NCBI GenBank assembly: GCA_916048095.2
Contig: OU696578.1
Location: forward strand, 9,801,045 to 9,865,044
DNA from: Sacculina carcini
Taxonomy: Eukaryota > Arthropoda > Thecostraca > Sacculinidae
Length of the DNA: 64,000 bases
Reading direction: 5' to 3'
Shown: positions 1-12,259 of the stretch, piece after piece
Position numbering within the stretch: position 1 is the stretch's first letter
How the letters are laid out: the number at the start of each line of letters is the position of its first letter
Program-made: the position numbers and the translations under genes
Notes under the pieces: model-generated
What the model saw: only the letters and a program-made list of their open reading frames with translations
What the model was told of the DNA's origin: nothing
The model's database searches: none

Positions 1-723
1 TGACGTTTTCGGGATGTCAGTGGAACTCGTGTGCACAAGTATCGGAAAAGACCTATTTCGGTCAATTTTGACGTTTTTGCGATGTCAGTGGAACTCGTGT
101 GCACAAATATCGAAAATGGCCGCTTTCGGACAATTTTGACGTTTTTGCGATGACAGTGCAACTCGTGTGCTTACGTATCGAAAATTACCGATTTCGGTCA
201 AATATGATGTTTTCGGGATGTCAGTGACGTACGTGTACAAGAGTATCAAAAATGACCGATTTCGGACAATTTTAATGTTTTCGGGTTGTCAGTGTCATAC
301 GTGTGCAAAAGTATCGAAATGATCGATTTCGGTCAATTTTGACGTTATCGGGATGTCAGTGGAACTCGTGTTCACAAATATCGAAAATGAAAGATTTAGG
401 TCAATTTTTATGTTATCGGGATGTCAGTGGAACTCGTGTTCACAAATATCGAAAATTATCGATTTCGGTCAATTTTGACGTTTTCGGGATATTAGTGACA
501 TACGTGTGCAAAAGTATCAAAAATGACCGATTTCGGACAATTTTGACGTTTTCGGGATGTCAGTGGAACTCGTGTGCACAAGTATCGAAAATAACCGATT
601 TCGGTCAAATATGTTGTTTTCGGGATGTCAGTGACATACGTGTGCACAAGTATCGAAAATGACCGATTTCGGTGAATTTTGATGTGTTCGGGATGTCAGT
701 GACATACGTGTGCACAAATATCG

Positions 724-748
724 AAAATGACCGATTTCGGTCAATTTT
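724..748. repeat. Hairpin-capable inverted repeat in the 68-bp monomer (representative copy)
   Basis: GACCGA (729-734) and TCGGTC (737-742) are exact inverted repeats around TT. The flanks AAAAT and AATTTT extend the dyad to about 11 bp per arm with one bulged base. The same dyad is present in most monomers; some have one arm weakened, as in TTACCGATTTCGGTC or GACCGATTTCGGAC. Separately, each well-preserved monomer contains the perfect 8-bp palindrome TGTGCACA. These may be protein-binding or cruciform sites, or simply features of the ancestral sequence. No function can be shown from sequence alone. Confidence 0.8.
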
Positions 749-1019
749 GACGTTTTCGGGATGTTAGTGGAAATCGTGTGCACACATATCGAAAATGAGA
801 GATTTCGGTCAATTTTGACGTTTTCGGTATGTCAGTGGAACTCGTGTGCGCAAGTATCGAAAATTACCGATTTCGGTCAAATATGATGTTTTCGGGATGT
901 CAGTGTCATATGTGTGCAAAAGTATCAAAAATGACCGATTTCGGACAATTTTGATGTTTTCGGGATGTCAGTGACATACGTGTGCACAAGTATCGAAAAT
1001 TACCGATTTCGGTCAATTT

Positions 1020-1070
1020 GGATGTTTTCGGGATGTCAGTGACATACGTGTGCACAAGTATCGAAAATTA
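1020..1070. repeat. Truncated last 68-bp monomer
   Basis: The sixteenth monomer follows the GACATACGTG subtype and matches its neighbours up to CGAAAATTA. Monomers 13 and 15 continue with CCGATTTCGG at that point; this one switches to GGTAACACTT. About 17 bp of the monomer are missing. The clean break shows that the two satellites were joined, not that one decayed into the other. Confidence 0.93.
1068..1070. other. Junction between the 68-bp and 11-bp satellites, with 3-bp shared TTA
   Basis: The left side reads CGAAAATTA as in the 68-bp monomers at 816 and 952. The right side reads TTAGGTAACAC as in the 11-bp array. TTA belongs to both, so the breakpoint cannot be placed more finely. Such overlap suits microhomology-mediated joining or template switching, but three bases can also match by chance. 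Confidence 0.85.
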
Positions 1071-3017
1071 GGTAACACTTAGGTAACACTTAGGCTACAC
1101 TTAGGTAACACTTAGGGCACACTTAGGTAACACTTAGGGCACACTTAGGTAACACTTAGGTAACACTTAGGGCACACTTAGGGCACACTTAGGTAACACT
1201 TAGGGCACACTTAGGGCACACTTAGGTAACACTTAGGGCACACTGAGGTAACACTTAGGTAACACTTAGGTAACACTTAGGTAACACTTAGGGTACACTT
1301 AGGTAACATTTAGGGCACACTTAGGTAACACTTAGGGCACACTTAGGTAACACTTAGGTAACACTTAGGGCATACTTAGGTAACACTTAGGGCACACTTA
1401 GGTAACACTTAGGGCACAATTAGGGCACACTTAGGTAACACTTAGGGCACACTTAGGTAACACTTAGGGCACACTTAGGTAACACTTAGGGCAAACTTAG
1501 GTAACACTTAGGGCACACTTAGGTAACACTTAGGTAACACTTAGGGCACACTTAGGTATCACTTAGGGCACACTTAGGGCACACTTAGTTAACACTTAGG
1601 GCACACTTAGGTAACACTTAGGTAACACTTAGGGCACACTTAGGTAACACTTAGGTAACACTTGGGTAACACTTAGGGCACACTTAGGTAACACTTAGGG
1701 CACACTTAGGTAACACTTAGGTAACACCTGGGGCACACTTAGGTAACACTTAGGGCACACTTAGGGCACACTTAGGTAACACTTAGGGGCACACTGAGGT
1801 AACACTTAGGGCACACTTAGGTAACACTTAGGGCACACTTAGGTAACACTTAGGTAACACTTAGGGCACACTTAGGTAACACTTAGGGCACACTTAGGTA
1901 ACACTTAGGGCATACTTAGGTAACACTTAGGGCACACTTAGGTAACACTTAGGGCACACTTAGGGCATACTTAGGTAACACTTAGGGCACACTTAGGTAA
2001 CACTTAGGGCACACGTAGGTAACACTTAGGGCACACTTAGGTAACACTTAGGGCACACTTAGGTAACACTTAGGTAACACTTAGGGCACACTTATGTAAC
2101 ACTTAGGGCAAACTTAGGTAACACTTAGGGGCACACTTAGGTATCACTTAGGTAACACTTAGGGCACACTTAGGTATCACTTAGGGCACACTTAGGTAAC
2201 ACTTAGGGCACACTTAGGTAACACTTAGGTAACACTTAGGGCACACTTAGGTAACACTTAGGGCACACTTAGGTAACACTTAGGGCACACTTAGGTAACA
2301 CTTAGGGCACACTTAGGTAACACTTAGGTAACACTTAGGGCACACTTAGGTAACACTTAGGGCACACTTAGGTAACACTTAGGGCACACTTAGGTAACAC
2401 TTAGGGGCACACTTAGGTATCACTTAGGGCACACTTAGGTAACACTTAGGGCACACTTAGGTAACACTTAGGTAACACTTAGGGCACACTTAGCTAACAC
2501 TTAGGGCACACTTATGTAACACTTAGGGCAAACTTAGGTAACACTTAAGGCACACTTAGGTATCACTTAGGTAACACTTAGGGCACACTTAGGTATCACT
2601 TAGGGCACACTTGGGTAACACTTAGGGCACACTTAGGTAACACTTAGGTAACCCTTAGGGCACACTTAGGTAAACACTTAGGGCACACTTAGGTAACACT
2701 TAGGGCACACTTAGGTAACACTTAGGGCACACTTGGGTAACACTTATGTAACACTTAGGGCACACTTAGGTAACACTTAGGGCACACTTAGGTAACACTT
2801 AGGGCACACTTAGGTAACACTTAGGGCACACTTAGGTAACACTTAGGGCACACTTAGGTAACACTTAGGGCACACTTAGGTAACACTTAGGGCACACTTA
2901 GGTAACACTTAGGGCACACTTAGGTAACACTTAGGGCACACTTAGGTAACACTTAGGGCACACTTAGGTAACACTTAGGTAACACTTAGGGCACACTTAG
3001 GTAACACTTAGGGCACA
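1071..3017. repeat. Irregular edge segment of the 11-bp array
   Basis: This stretch shows more one-off changes than the rest: GGCTAC near 1092, GCACAATTAGG near 1416, AGTTAAC near 1587, ACACCTGGGG near 1725, and ACCCTTAGGG near 2652. It also holds four 12-bp monomers that do not belong to the regular cassette: ACTTAGGGGCAC at 1781-1792, 2123-2134 and 2399-2410, and ACTTAGGTAAAC at 2664-2675. No TTAATTAA or ACGTTGG landmark is present before 3018. Pieces of the later higher-order pattern (GCTAAC, TATGTAAC, GGGCAA, AAGGCAC, GGTATC) already appear near 2490-2600. Decay of array edges is well known for satellites and fits here. Confidence 0.85.
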
Positions 3018-3445
3018 CGTTGGTAACACTTAGGTAACACTTAGGGCACACTTAGGTAACACTTAGGGCACACTTAGGTAACACTTAGGGCACACTTAGG
3101 TAACACTTAGGTAACACTTAGGGCACACTTAGGTAACACTTAGGGCACACTTAGGTAACACTTAGGGCACACTTAGGTAACACTTAGGGCACACTTAGGG
3201 CACACTTAGGTAGGCACTTAGGTAACACTTAGGGCACACTTAGGTAACACTTAGGGCACACTTAGGTAACACTTAGGGCATACTTAGGTAACACTTAGGG
3301 CACACTTAGGTAACACTTAGGGCACACTTAGGGCACACTTAGGTAACACTTAGGGCACACTTAGGTAACACTTAGGGCACACGTAGGTAACACTTAGGGC
3401 ACACTTAGGTAACACTTAGGGCACACTTAGGTAACACTTAATTAA
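3018..3445. repeat. HOR-1 landmark cassette (first copy)
   Basis: Three variants occur in fixed order: ACGTTGG (CGTTGG at 3018), the 12-bp monomer ACTTAGGTAGGC (TAGGC at 3211) and TTAATTAA (3438). A CGTAGG variant lies 56 bp before TTAATTAA in the two copies I measured, and GGGCAT lies between it and the 12-mer. The 12-mer recurs at 4708, 6645, 7999, 9936, 11884, 14115, 16899 (as TAGGTAC), 19121, 21069, 22951, 24470, 25681, 27651, 28444, 29963, 31185, 33155, 35477, 42485, 45544 and 49637. The distance from 12-mer to TTAATTAA is 227 bp in 19 of 21 pairs and 183 bp in the other two (25681 and 31185). Confidence 0.9.
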
Positions 3446-4934
3446 CACTTAGGGCACACTTAGGTAACACTTAGGTAACACTTAGGGCACACTTATGTAA
3501 CACTTAGGGCAAACTTAGGTAACACTTAGGGCACACTTAGGTAACACTTAGGTAACACTTAGGGCACACTTAGGTATCACTTAGGGCAAACTTAGGTAAC
3601 ACTTAGGGCACACTTAGGTAACACTTAGGTAACACTTAGGGCACACTTATGTAACACTTAGGGCAAACTTAGGTAACACTTAGGGCACACTTAGGTATCA
3701 CTTAGGTAACACTTAGGGCACACTTAGGTATCACTTAGGGCACACTTAGGTAACACTTAGGGCACACTTAGGTAACACTTAGGTAACACTTAGGGCACAC
3801 TTAGGTAACACTTAGGGCACACTTAGGTAACACTTAGGTAACACTTAGGTCACACTTAGGTAACACTTAGGGCACACTTAGGTAACACTTAGGGCACACT
3901 TAGGTAACACTTAGGTAACACCTAGGTAACACTTAGGTAACACTTAGGGCACACTTATGTAACACTTAGGGCAAACTTAGGTAACACTTAGGGCACACTT
4001 AGGTATCACTTAGGTAACACTTAGGGTACACTTAGGTATCACTTAGGGCACACTTAGGTAACACTTAGGGCACACTTAGGTAACACTTAGGTAACACTTA
4101 GGGCACACTTAGGTAACACTTAGGGCACACTTAGGTAACACTTAGGGCACACTTAGGTAACACTTAGGGCACACTTAGGTAACACTTAGGTAACACTTAG
4201 GGCACACTTAGGTAACACTTAGGGCACACTTAGGTAACACTTAGGGCACACTTAGGTAACACTTAGGGCACACTTAGGTATCACTTAGGGCACACTTAGG
4301 TAACACTTAGGGCACACTTAGGTAACACTTAGGTAACACTTAGGGCACACTTAGCTAACACTTAGGGCACACTTATGTAACACTTAGGGCAAACTTAGGT
4401 AACACTTAAGGCACACTTAGGTATCACTTAGGTAACACTTAGGGCACACTTAGGTATCACTTAGGGCACACTTGGGTAACACTTAGGGCACACTTAGGTA
4501 ACACTTAGGTAACACTTAGGGCACACTTAGGTAACACTTAGGGCACACTTAGGTAACACTTAGGGCACACTTAGGTAACACTTAGGGCACACTTAGGTAA
4601 CACTTAGGTAACACTTAGGGCACACTTAGGTAACACTTAGGGCACACTTAGGTAACACTTAGGGCACACTTAGGTAACACTTAGGGCACACTTAGGGCAC
4701 ACTTAGGTAGGCACTTAGGTAACACTTAGGGCACACTTAGGTAACACTTAGGGCACACTTAGGTAACACTTAGGGCATACTTAGGTAACACTTAGGGCAC
4801 ACTTAGGTAACACTTAGGGCACACTTAGGGCACACTTAGGTAACACTTAGGGCACACTTAGGTAACACTTAGGGCACACGTAGGTAACACTTAGGGCACA
4901 CTTAGGTAACACTTAGGGCACACTTAGGTAACAC

Positions 4935-6871
4935 TTAATTAACACTTAGGGCACACTTAGGTAACACTTAGGTAACACTTAGGGCACACTTATGTAACAC
5001 TTAGGGCAAACTTAGGTAACACTTAGGGCACACTTAGGTATCACTTAGGTAACACTTAGGGCACACTTAGGTATCACTTAGGGCACACTTAGGTAACACT
5101 TAGGGCACACTTAGGTAACACTTAGGTAACACTTAGGGCACACTTATGTAACACTTAGGGCAAACTTAGGTAACACTTAGGGCACACTTAGGTATCACTT
5201 AGGTAACACTTAGGGCACACTTAGGTATCACTTAGGGCACACTTAGGTAACACTTAGGGCACACTTAGGTAACACTTAGGTAACACTTAGGGCACACTTA
5301 GGTAACACTTAGGGCACACTTAGGTAACACTTAGGGCACACTTAGGTAACACTTAGGTAACACTTAGGGCACACTTAGGTAACACTTAGGGCACACTTAG
5401 GTAACACTTAGGTAACACTTAGGTCACACTTAGGTTACACTTAGGGCACACTTAGGTAACACTTAGGGCACACTTAGGTAACACTTAGGTAACACCTAGG
5501 TAACACTTAGGTAACACTTAGGGCACACTTATGTAACACTTAGGGCAAACTTAGGTAACACTTAGGGCACACTTAGGTATCACTTAGGTAACACTTAGGG
5601 TACACTTAGGTATCACTTAGGGCACACTTAGGTAACACTTAGGGCACACTTAGGTAACACTTAGGTAACACTTAGGGCACACTTAGGTAACACTTAGGGC
5701 ACACTTAGGTAACACTTAGGGCACACTTAGGTAACACTTAGGGCACACTTAGGTAACACTTAGGTAACACTTAGGGCACACTTAGGTAACACTTAGGGCA
5801 CACTTAGGTAACACTTAGGGCACACTTAGGTAACACTTAGGGCACACTTAGGTATCACTTAGGGCACACTTAGGTAACACTTAGGGCACACTTAGGTAAC
5901 ACTTAGGTAACACTTAGGGCACACTTAGCTAACACTTAGGGCACACTTATGTAACACTTAGGGCAAACTTAGGTAACACTTAAGGCACACTTAGGTATCA
6001 CTTAGGTAACACTTAGGGCACACTTAGGTATCACTTAGGGCACACTTGGGTAACACTTAGGGCACACTTAGGTAACACTTAGGTAACACTTAGGGCACAC
6101 TTAGGTAACACTTAGGGCACACTTAGGTAACACTTAGGGCACACTTAGGTAACACTTAGGGCACACTTAGGTAACACTTATGTAACACTTAGGGCACACT
6201 TAGGTAACACTTAGGGCACACTTAGGTAACACTTAGGGCACACTTAGGTAACACTTAGGGCACACTTAGGTAACACTTAGGGCACACTTAGGTAACACTT
6301 AGGGCACACTTAGGTAACACTTAGGGCACACTTAGGTAACACTTAGGGCACACTTAGGTAACACTTAGGGCACACTTAGGTAACACTTAGGGCACACTTA
6401 GGTAACACTTAGGTAACACTTAGGGCACACTTAGGTAACACTTAGGGCACACGTTGGTAACACTTAGGTAACACTTAGGGCACACTTAGGTAACACTTAG
6501 GGCACACTTAGGTAACACTTAGGGCACACTTAGGTAACACTTAGGTAACACTTAGGGCACACTTAGGTAACACTTAGGGCACACTTAGGTAACACTTAGG
6601 GCACACTTAGGTAACACTTAGGGCACACTTAGGGCACACTTAGGTAGGCACTTAGGTAACACTTAGGGCACACTTAGGTAACACTTAGGGCACACTTAGG
6701 TAACACTTAGGGCATACTTAGGTAACACTTAGGGCACACTTAGGTAACACTTAGGGCACACTTAGGGCACACTTAGGTAACACTTAGGGCACACTTAGGT
6801 AACACTTAGGGCACACGTAGGTAACACTTAGGGCACACTTAGGTAACACTTAGGGCACACTTAGGTAACAC
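4935..6871. repeat. Representative HOR-1 unit, 1937 bp
   Basis: This unit runs from one TTAATTAA to the next and equals 176 monomers plus the one-base insertion. In order it carries two TATGTAAC/GGGCAA/GGTATC blocks, a GGTCAC variant, a third such block with GGGTAC, a GCTAAC/TATGTAAC/GGGCAA/AAGGCAC block followed by TTGGGTAAC, a lone TATGTAAC, then the ACGTTGG, 12-mer, GGGCAT, CGTAGG and TTAATTAA cassette. The unit at 8226-10162 has the same length. Confidence 0.85.
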
Positions 6872-6924
6872 TTAATTAACACTTAGGGCACACTTAGGTA
6901 ACACTTAGGTAACACTTAGGGCAC

Positions 6925-7012
6925 ACTTATGTAACACTTAGGGCAAACTTAGGTAACACTTAGGGCACACTTAGGTATCACTTAGGTAACACTTAGGGCA
7001 CACTTAGGTATC
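6925..7012. repeat. 88-bp (8-monomer) sub-block shared by both higher-order families
   Basis: The monomer order is ACTTATGTAAC, ACTTAGGGCAA, A, B, ACTTAGGTATC, A, B, ACTTAGGTATC. The same string of eight appears several times in each HOR-1 unit (for example from about 5142 and 7079) and once per many HOR-2 units (for example from about 52206, 54352 and 61658). One version has B replaced by GGGTAC before the last GGTATC; another has AAGGCAC after GGGCAA and follows GCTAAC. Its presence in both families shows they come from one ancestral array. Confidence 0.85.
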
Positions 7013-10000
7013 ACTTAGGGCACACTTAGGTAACACTTAGGGCACACTTAGGTAACACTTAGGTAACACTTAGGGCACACTTATGTAACACTTAGGGCAA
7101 ACTTAGGTAACACTTAGGGCACACTTAGGTATCACTTAGGTAACACTTAGGGCACACTTAGGTATCACTTAGGGCACACTTAGGTAACACTTAGGGCACA
7201 CTTAGGTAACACTTAGGTAACACTTAGGGCACACTTAGGTAACACTTAGGGCACACTTAGGTAACACTTAGGGCACACTTAGGTAACACTTAGGTAACAC
7301 TTAGGGCACACTTAGGTAACACTTAGGGCACACTTAGGTAACACTTAGGTAACACTTAGGTCACACTTAGGTAACACTTAGGGCACACTTAGGTAACACT
7401 TAGGGCACACTTAGGTAACACTTAGGTAACACTTAGGTAACACTTAGGTAACACTTAGGTAACACTTAGGGCACACTTATGTAACACTTAGGGCAAACTT
7501 AGGTAACACTTAGGGCACACTTAGGTATCACTTAGGTAACACTTAGGGTACACTTAGGTATCACTTAGGGCACACTTAGGTAACACTTAGGGCACACTTA
7601 GGTAACACTTAGGTAACACTTAGGGCACACTTAGGTAACACTTAGGGCACACTTAGGTAACACTTAGGTAACACTTAGGGCACACTTAGGTAACACTTAG
7701 GGCACACTTAGGTAACACTTAGGGCACACTTAGGTAACACTTAGGGCACACTTAGGTAACACTTAGGTAACACTTAGGGCACACTTAGGTAACACTTAGG
7801 GCACACGTTGGTAACACTTAGGTAACACTTAGGGCACACTTAGGTAACACTTAGGGCACACTTAGGTAACACTTAGGGCACACTTAGGTAACACTTTGGT
7901 AACACTTAGGGCACACTTAGGTAACACTTAGGGCACACTTAGGTAACACTTAGGGCACACTTAGGTAACACTTAGGGCACACTTAGGGCACACTTAGGTA
8001 GGCACTTAGGTAACACTTAGGGCACACTTAGGTAACACTTAGGGCACACTTAGGTAACACTTAGGGCATACTTAGGTAACACTTAGGGCACACTTAGGTA
8101 ACACTTAGGGCACACTTAGGGCACACTTAGGTAACACTTAGGGCACACTTAGGTAACACTTAGGGCACACGTAGGTAACACTTAGGGCACACTTAGGTAA
8201 CACTTAGGGCACACTTAGGTAACACTTAATTAACACTTAGGGCACACTTAGGTAACACTTAGGTAACACTTAGGGCACACTTATGTAACACTTAGGGCAA
8301 ACTTAGGTAACACTTAGGGCACACTTAGGTATCACTTAGGTAACACTTAGGGCACACTTAGGTATCACTTAGGGCACACTTAGGTAACACTTAGGGCACA
8401 CTTAGGTAACACTTAGGTAACACTTAGGGCACACTTATGTAACACTTAGGGCAAACTTAGGTAACACTTAGGGCACACTTAGGTATCACTTAGGTAACAC
8501 TTAGGGCACACTTAGGTATCACTTAGGGCACACTTAGGTAACACTTAGGGCACACTTAGGTAACACTTAGGTAACACTTAGGGCACACTTAGGTAACACT
8601 TAGGGCACACTTAGGTAACACTTAGGGCACACTTAGGTAACACTTAGGTAACACTTAGGGCACACTTAGGTAACACTTAGGGCACACTTAGGTAACACTT
8701 AGGGCATACTTAGGTAACACTTAGGGCACACTTAGGTAACACTTAGGGCACACTTAGGGCACACTTAGGTAACACTTAGGGCACACTTAGGTAACACTTA
8801 GGGCACACGTAGGTAACACTTAGGGCACACTTAGGTAACACTTAGGGCACACTTAGGTAACACTTAGGTAACACTTAGGGCACACTTATGTAACACTTAG
8901 GGCAAACTTAGGTAACACTTAGGGCACACTTAGGTATCACTTAGGTAACACTTAGGGCACACTTAGGTATCACTTAGGGCACACTTAGGTAACACTTAGG
9001 GCACACTTAGGTAACACTTAGGTAACACTTAGGGCACACTTAGGTAACACTTAGGGCACACTTAGGTAACACTTAGGGCACACTTAGGTAACACTTAGGG
9101 CACACTTAGGTAACACTTAGGGCACACTTAGGTAACACTTAGGGCACACTTAGGTATCACTTAGGGCACACTTAGGTAACACTTAGGGCACACTTAGGTA
9201 ACACTTAGGTAACACTTAGGGCACACTTAGCTAACACTTAGGGCACACTTATGCAACACTTAGGGCAAACTTAGGTAACACTTAAGGCACACTTAGGTAT
9301 CACTTAGGTAACACTTAGGGCACACTTAGGTATCACTTAGGGCACACTTGGGTAACACTTAGGGCACACTTAGGTAACACTTAGGTAACACTTAGGGCAC
9401 ACTTAGGTAACACTTAGGGCACACTTAGGTAACACTTAGGGCACACTTAGGTAACACTTAGGGCACACTTGGGTAACACTTATGTAACACTTAGGGCACA
9501 CTTAGGTAACACTTAGGGCACACTTAGGTAACACTTAGGGCACACTTAGGTAACACTTAGGGCACACTTAGGTAACACTTAGGGCACACTTAGGTAACAC
9601 TTAGGTAACACTTAGGGCACACTTAGGTAACACTTAGGGCACACTTAGGTAACACTTAGGGCACACTTAGGTAACACTTAGGGCACACTTAGGTAACACT
9701 TAGGTAACACTTAGGGCACACTTAGGTAACACTTAGGGCACACGTTGGTAACACTTAGGTAACACTTAGGGCACACTTAGGTAACACTTAGGGCACACTT
9801 AGGTAACACTTAGGGCACACTTAGGTAACACTTAGGTAACACTTAGGGCACACTTAGGTAACACTTAGGGCACACTTAGGTAACACTTAGGGCACACTTA
9901 GGTAACACTTAGGGCACACTTAGGGCACACTTAGGTAGGCACTTAGGTAACACTTAGGGCACACTTAGGTAACACTTAGGGCACACTTAGGTAACACTTA

Positions 10001-12251
10001 GGGCATACTTAGGTAACACTTAGGGCACACTTAGGTAACACTTAGGGCACACTTAGGGCACACTTAGGTAACACTTAGGGCACACTTAGGTAACACTTAG
10101 GGCACACGTAGGTAACACTTAGGGCACACTTAGGTAACACTTAGGGCACACTTAGGTAACACTTAATTAACACTTAGGGCACACTTAGGTAACACTTAGG
10201 TAACACTTAGGGCACACTTATGTAACACTTAGGGCAAACTTAGGTAACACTTAGGGCACACTTAGGTATCACTTAGGTAACACTTAGGGCACACTTAGGT
10301 ATCACTTAGGGCACACTTAGGTAACACTTAGGGCACACTTAGGTAACACTTAGGTAACACTTAGGGCACACTTATGTAACACTTAGGGCAAACTTAGGTA
10401 ACACTTAGGGCACACTTAGGTATCACTTAGGTAACACTTAGGGCACACTTAGGTATCACTTAGGGCACACTTAGGTAACACTTAGGGCACACTTAGGTAA
10501 CACTTAGGTAACACTTAGGGCACACTTAGGTAACACTTAGGGCACACTTAGGTAACACTTAGGGCACACTTAGGTAACACTTAGGTAACACTTAGGGCAC
10601 ACTTAGGTAACACTTAGGGCACACTTAGGTAACACTTAGGTAACACTTAGGTCACACTTAGGTAACACTTAGGGCACACTTAGGTAACACTTAGGGCACA
10701 CTTAGGTAACACTTAGGTAACACTTAGGTAACACTTAGGTAACACTTAGGTAACACTTAGGGCACACTTATGTAACACTTAGGGCAAACTTAGGTAACAC
10801 TTAGGGCACACTTAGGTATCACTTAGGTAACACTTAGGGTACACTTAGGTATCACTTAGGGCACACTTAGGTAACACTTAGGGCACACTTAGGTAACACT
10901 TAGGTAACACTTAGGGCACACTTAGGTAACACTTAGGGCACACTTAGGTAACACTTAGGGCACACTTAGGTAACACTTAGGGCACACTTAGGTAACACTT
11001 AGGTAACACTTAGGGCACACTTAGGTAACACTTAGGGCACACTTAGGTAACACTTAGGGCACACTTAGGTAACACTTAGGGCACACTTAGGTATCACTTA
11101 GGGCACACTTAGGTAACACTTAGGGCACACTTAGGTAACACTTAGGTAACACTTAGGGCACACTTAGCTAACACTTAGGGCACACTTATGTAACACTTAG
11201 GGCAAACTTAGGTAACACTTAAGGCACACTTAGGTAACACTTAGGTAACACTTAGGGCACACTTAGGTATCACTTAGGGCACACTTGGGTAACACTTAGG
11301 GCACACTTAGGTAACACTTAGGTAACACTTAGGGCACACTTAGGTAACACTTAGGGCACACTTAGGTAACACTTAGGGCACACTTAGGTAACACTTAGGG
11401 CACACTTAGGTAACACTTATGTAACACTTAGGGCACACTTAGGTAACACTTAGGGCACACTTAGGTAACACTTAGGGCACACTTAGGTAACACTTAGGGC
11501 ACACTTAGGTAACACTTAGGGCACACTTAGGTAACACTTAGGGCACACTTAGGTAACACTTAGGGCACACTTAGGTAACACTTAGGGCACACTTAGGTAA
11601 CACTTAGGGCACACTTAGGTAACACTTAGGGCACACTTAGGTAACACTTAGGTAACACTTAGGGCACACTTAGGTAACACTTAGGGCACACGTTGGTAAC
11701 ACTTAGGTAACACTTAGGGCACACTTAGGTAACACTTAGGGCACACTTAGGTAACACTTAGGGCACACTTAGGTAACACTTAGGTAACACTTAGGGCACA
11801 CTTAGGTAACACTTAGGGCACACTTAGGTAACACTTAGGGCACACTTAGGTAACACTTAGGGCACACTTAGGGCACACTTAGGTAGGCACTTAGGTAACA
11901 CTTAGGGCACACTTAGGTAACACTTAGGGCACACTTAGGTAACACTTAGGGCATACTTAGGTAACACTTAGGGCACACTTAGGTAACACTTAGGGCACAC
12001 TTAGGGCACACTTAGGTAACACTTAGGGCACACTTAGGTAACACTTAGGGCACACGTAGGTAACACTTAGGGCACACTTAGGTAACACTTAGGGCACACT
12101 TAGGTAACACTTAATTAACACTTAGGGCACACTTAGGTAACACTTAGGTAACACTTAGGGCACACTTATGTAACACTTAGGGCAAACTTAGGTAACACTT
12201 AGGGCACACTTAGGTATCACTTAGGTAACACTTAGGTAACACTTAGGTAAC

Positions 12252-12259
12252 ACTTTAAC
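12252..12259. repeat. 8-bp monomer: AGG deleted from an A monomer
   Basis: The monomer reads ACTTTAAC, equal to ACTTAGGTAAC without AGG, inside a short run of A monomers. It is one of very few length changes in the 11-bp array and explains why the 12111-14342 unit is 2231 bp instead of a multiple of 11 plus one. I saw no second copy, so it arose after the surrounding unit was amplified. Confidence 0.9.

Larger units (their letters stand above)
1..1070. repeat. 68-bp tandem satellite array (about 15.75 copies)
   Basis: Seen directly: a TGACGTTTTCGGG-like block recurs with starts at 1, 69, 137, 205, 273, 340, 408, 476, 544, 612, 680, 748, 816, 884, 952 and 1020. The spacing is 68 bp everywhere except one 67-bp step (273 to 340), caused by a lost A near 316-321. 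The consensus in order is TGACGTTTTCGGG, ATGTCAGTG, then GGAACTCGTG or GACATACGTG, then TGCACAAGTATCG, AAAATGACCGATTTCGG and TCAATTT. Copies differ by scattered substitutions, so the array is older or less homogenised than the 11-bp array to its right. Each monomer holds about six CpG sites. I do not recognise this as a named satellite family. It extends off the left edge of the window, so its total length is unknown. No coding capacity is supported. Confidence 0.97.

Noticed and set aside
303..662. A 119-codon open frame on the plus strand
   Set aside because: It starts at GTG, lies wholly inside the 68-bp satellite and shows the same peptide blocks (such as SGCQWNSC and VHKYRK) in rotating frames because 68 is not a multiple of three. 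It is a chance opening, not a gene.
1..1070. CRISPR-like array
   Set aside because: The 68-bp monomers abut without unique spacers, and the 11-bp repeats have none either. There are no cas genes.
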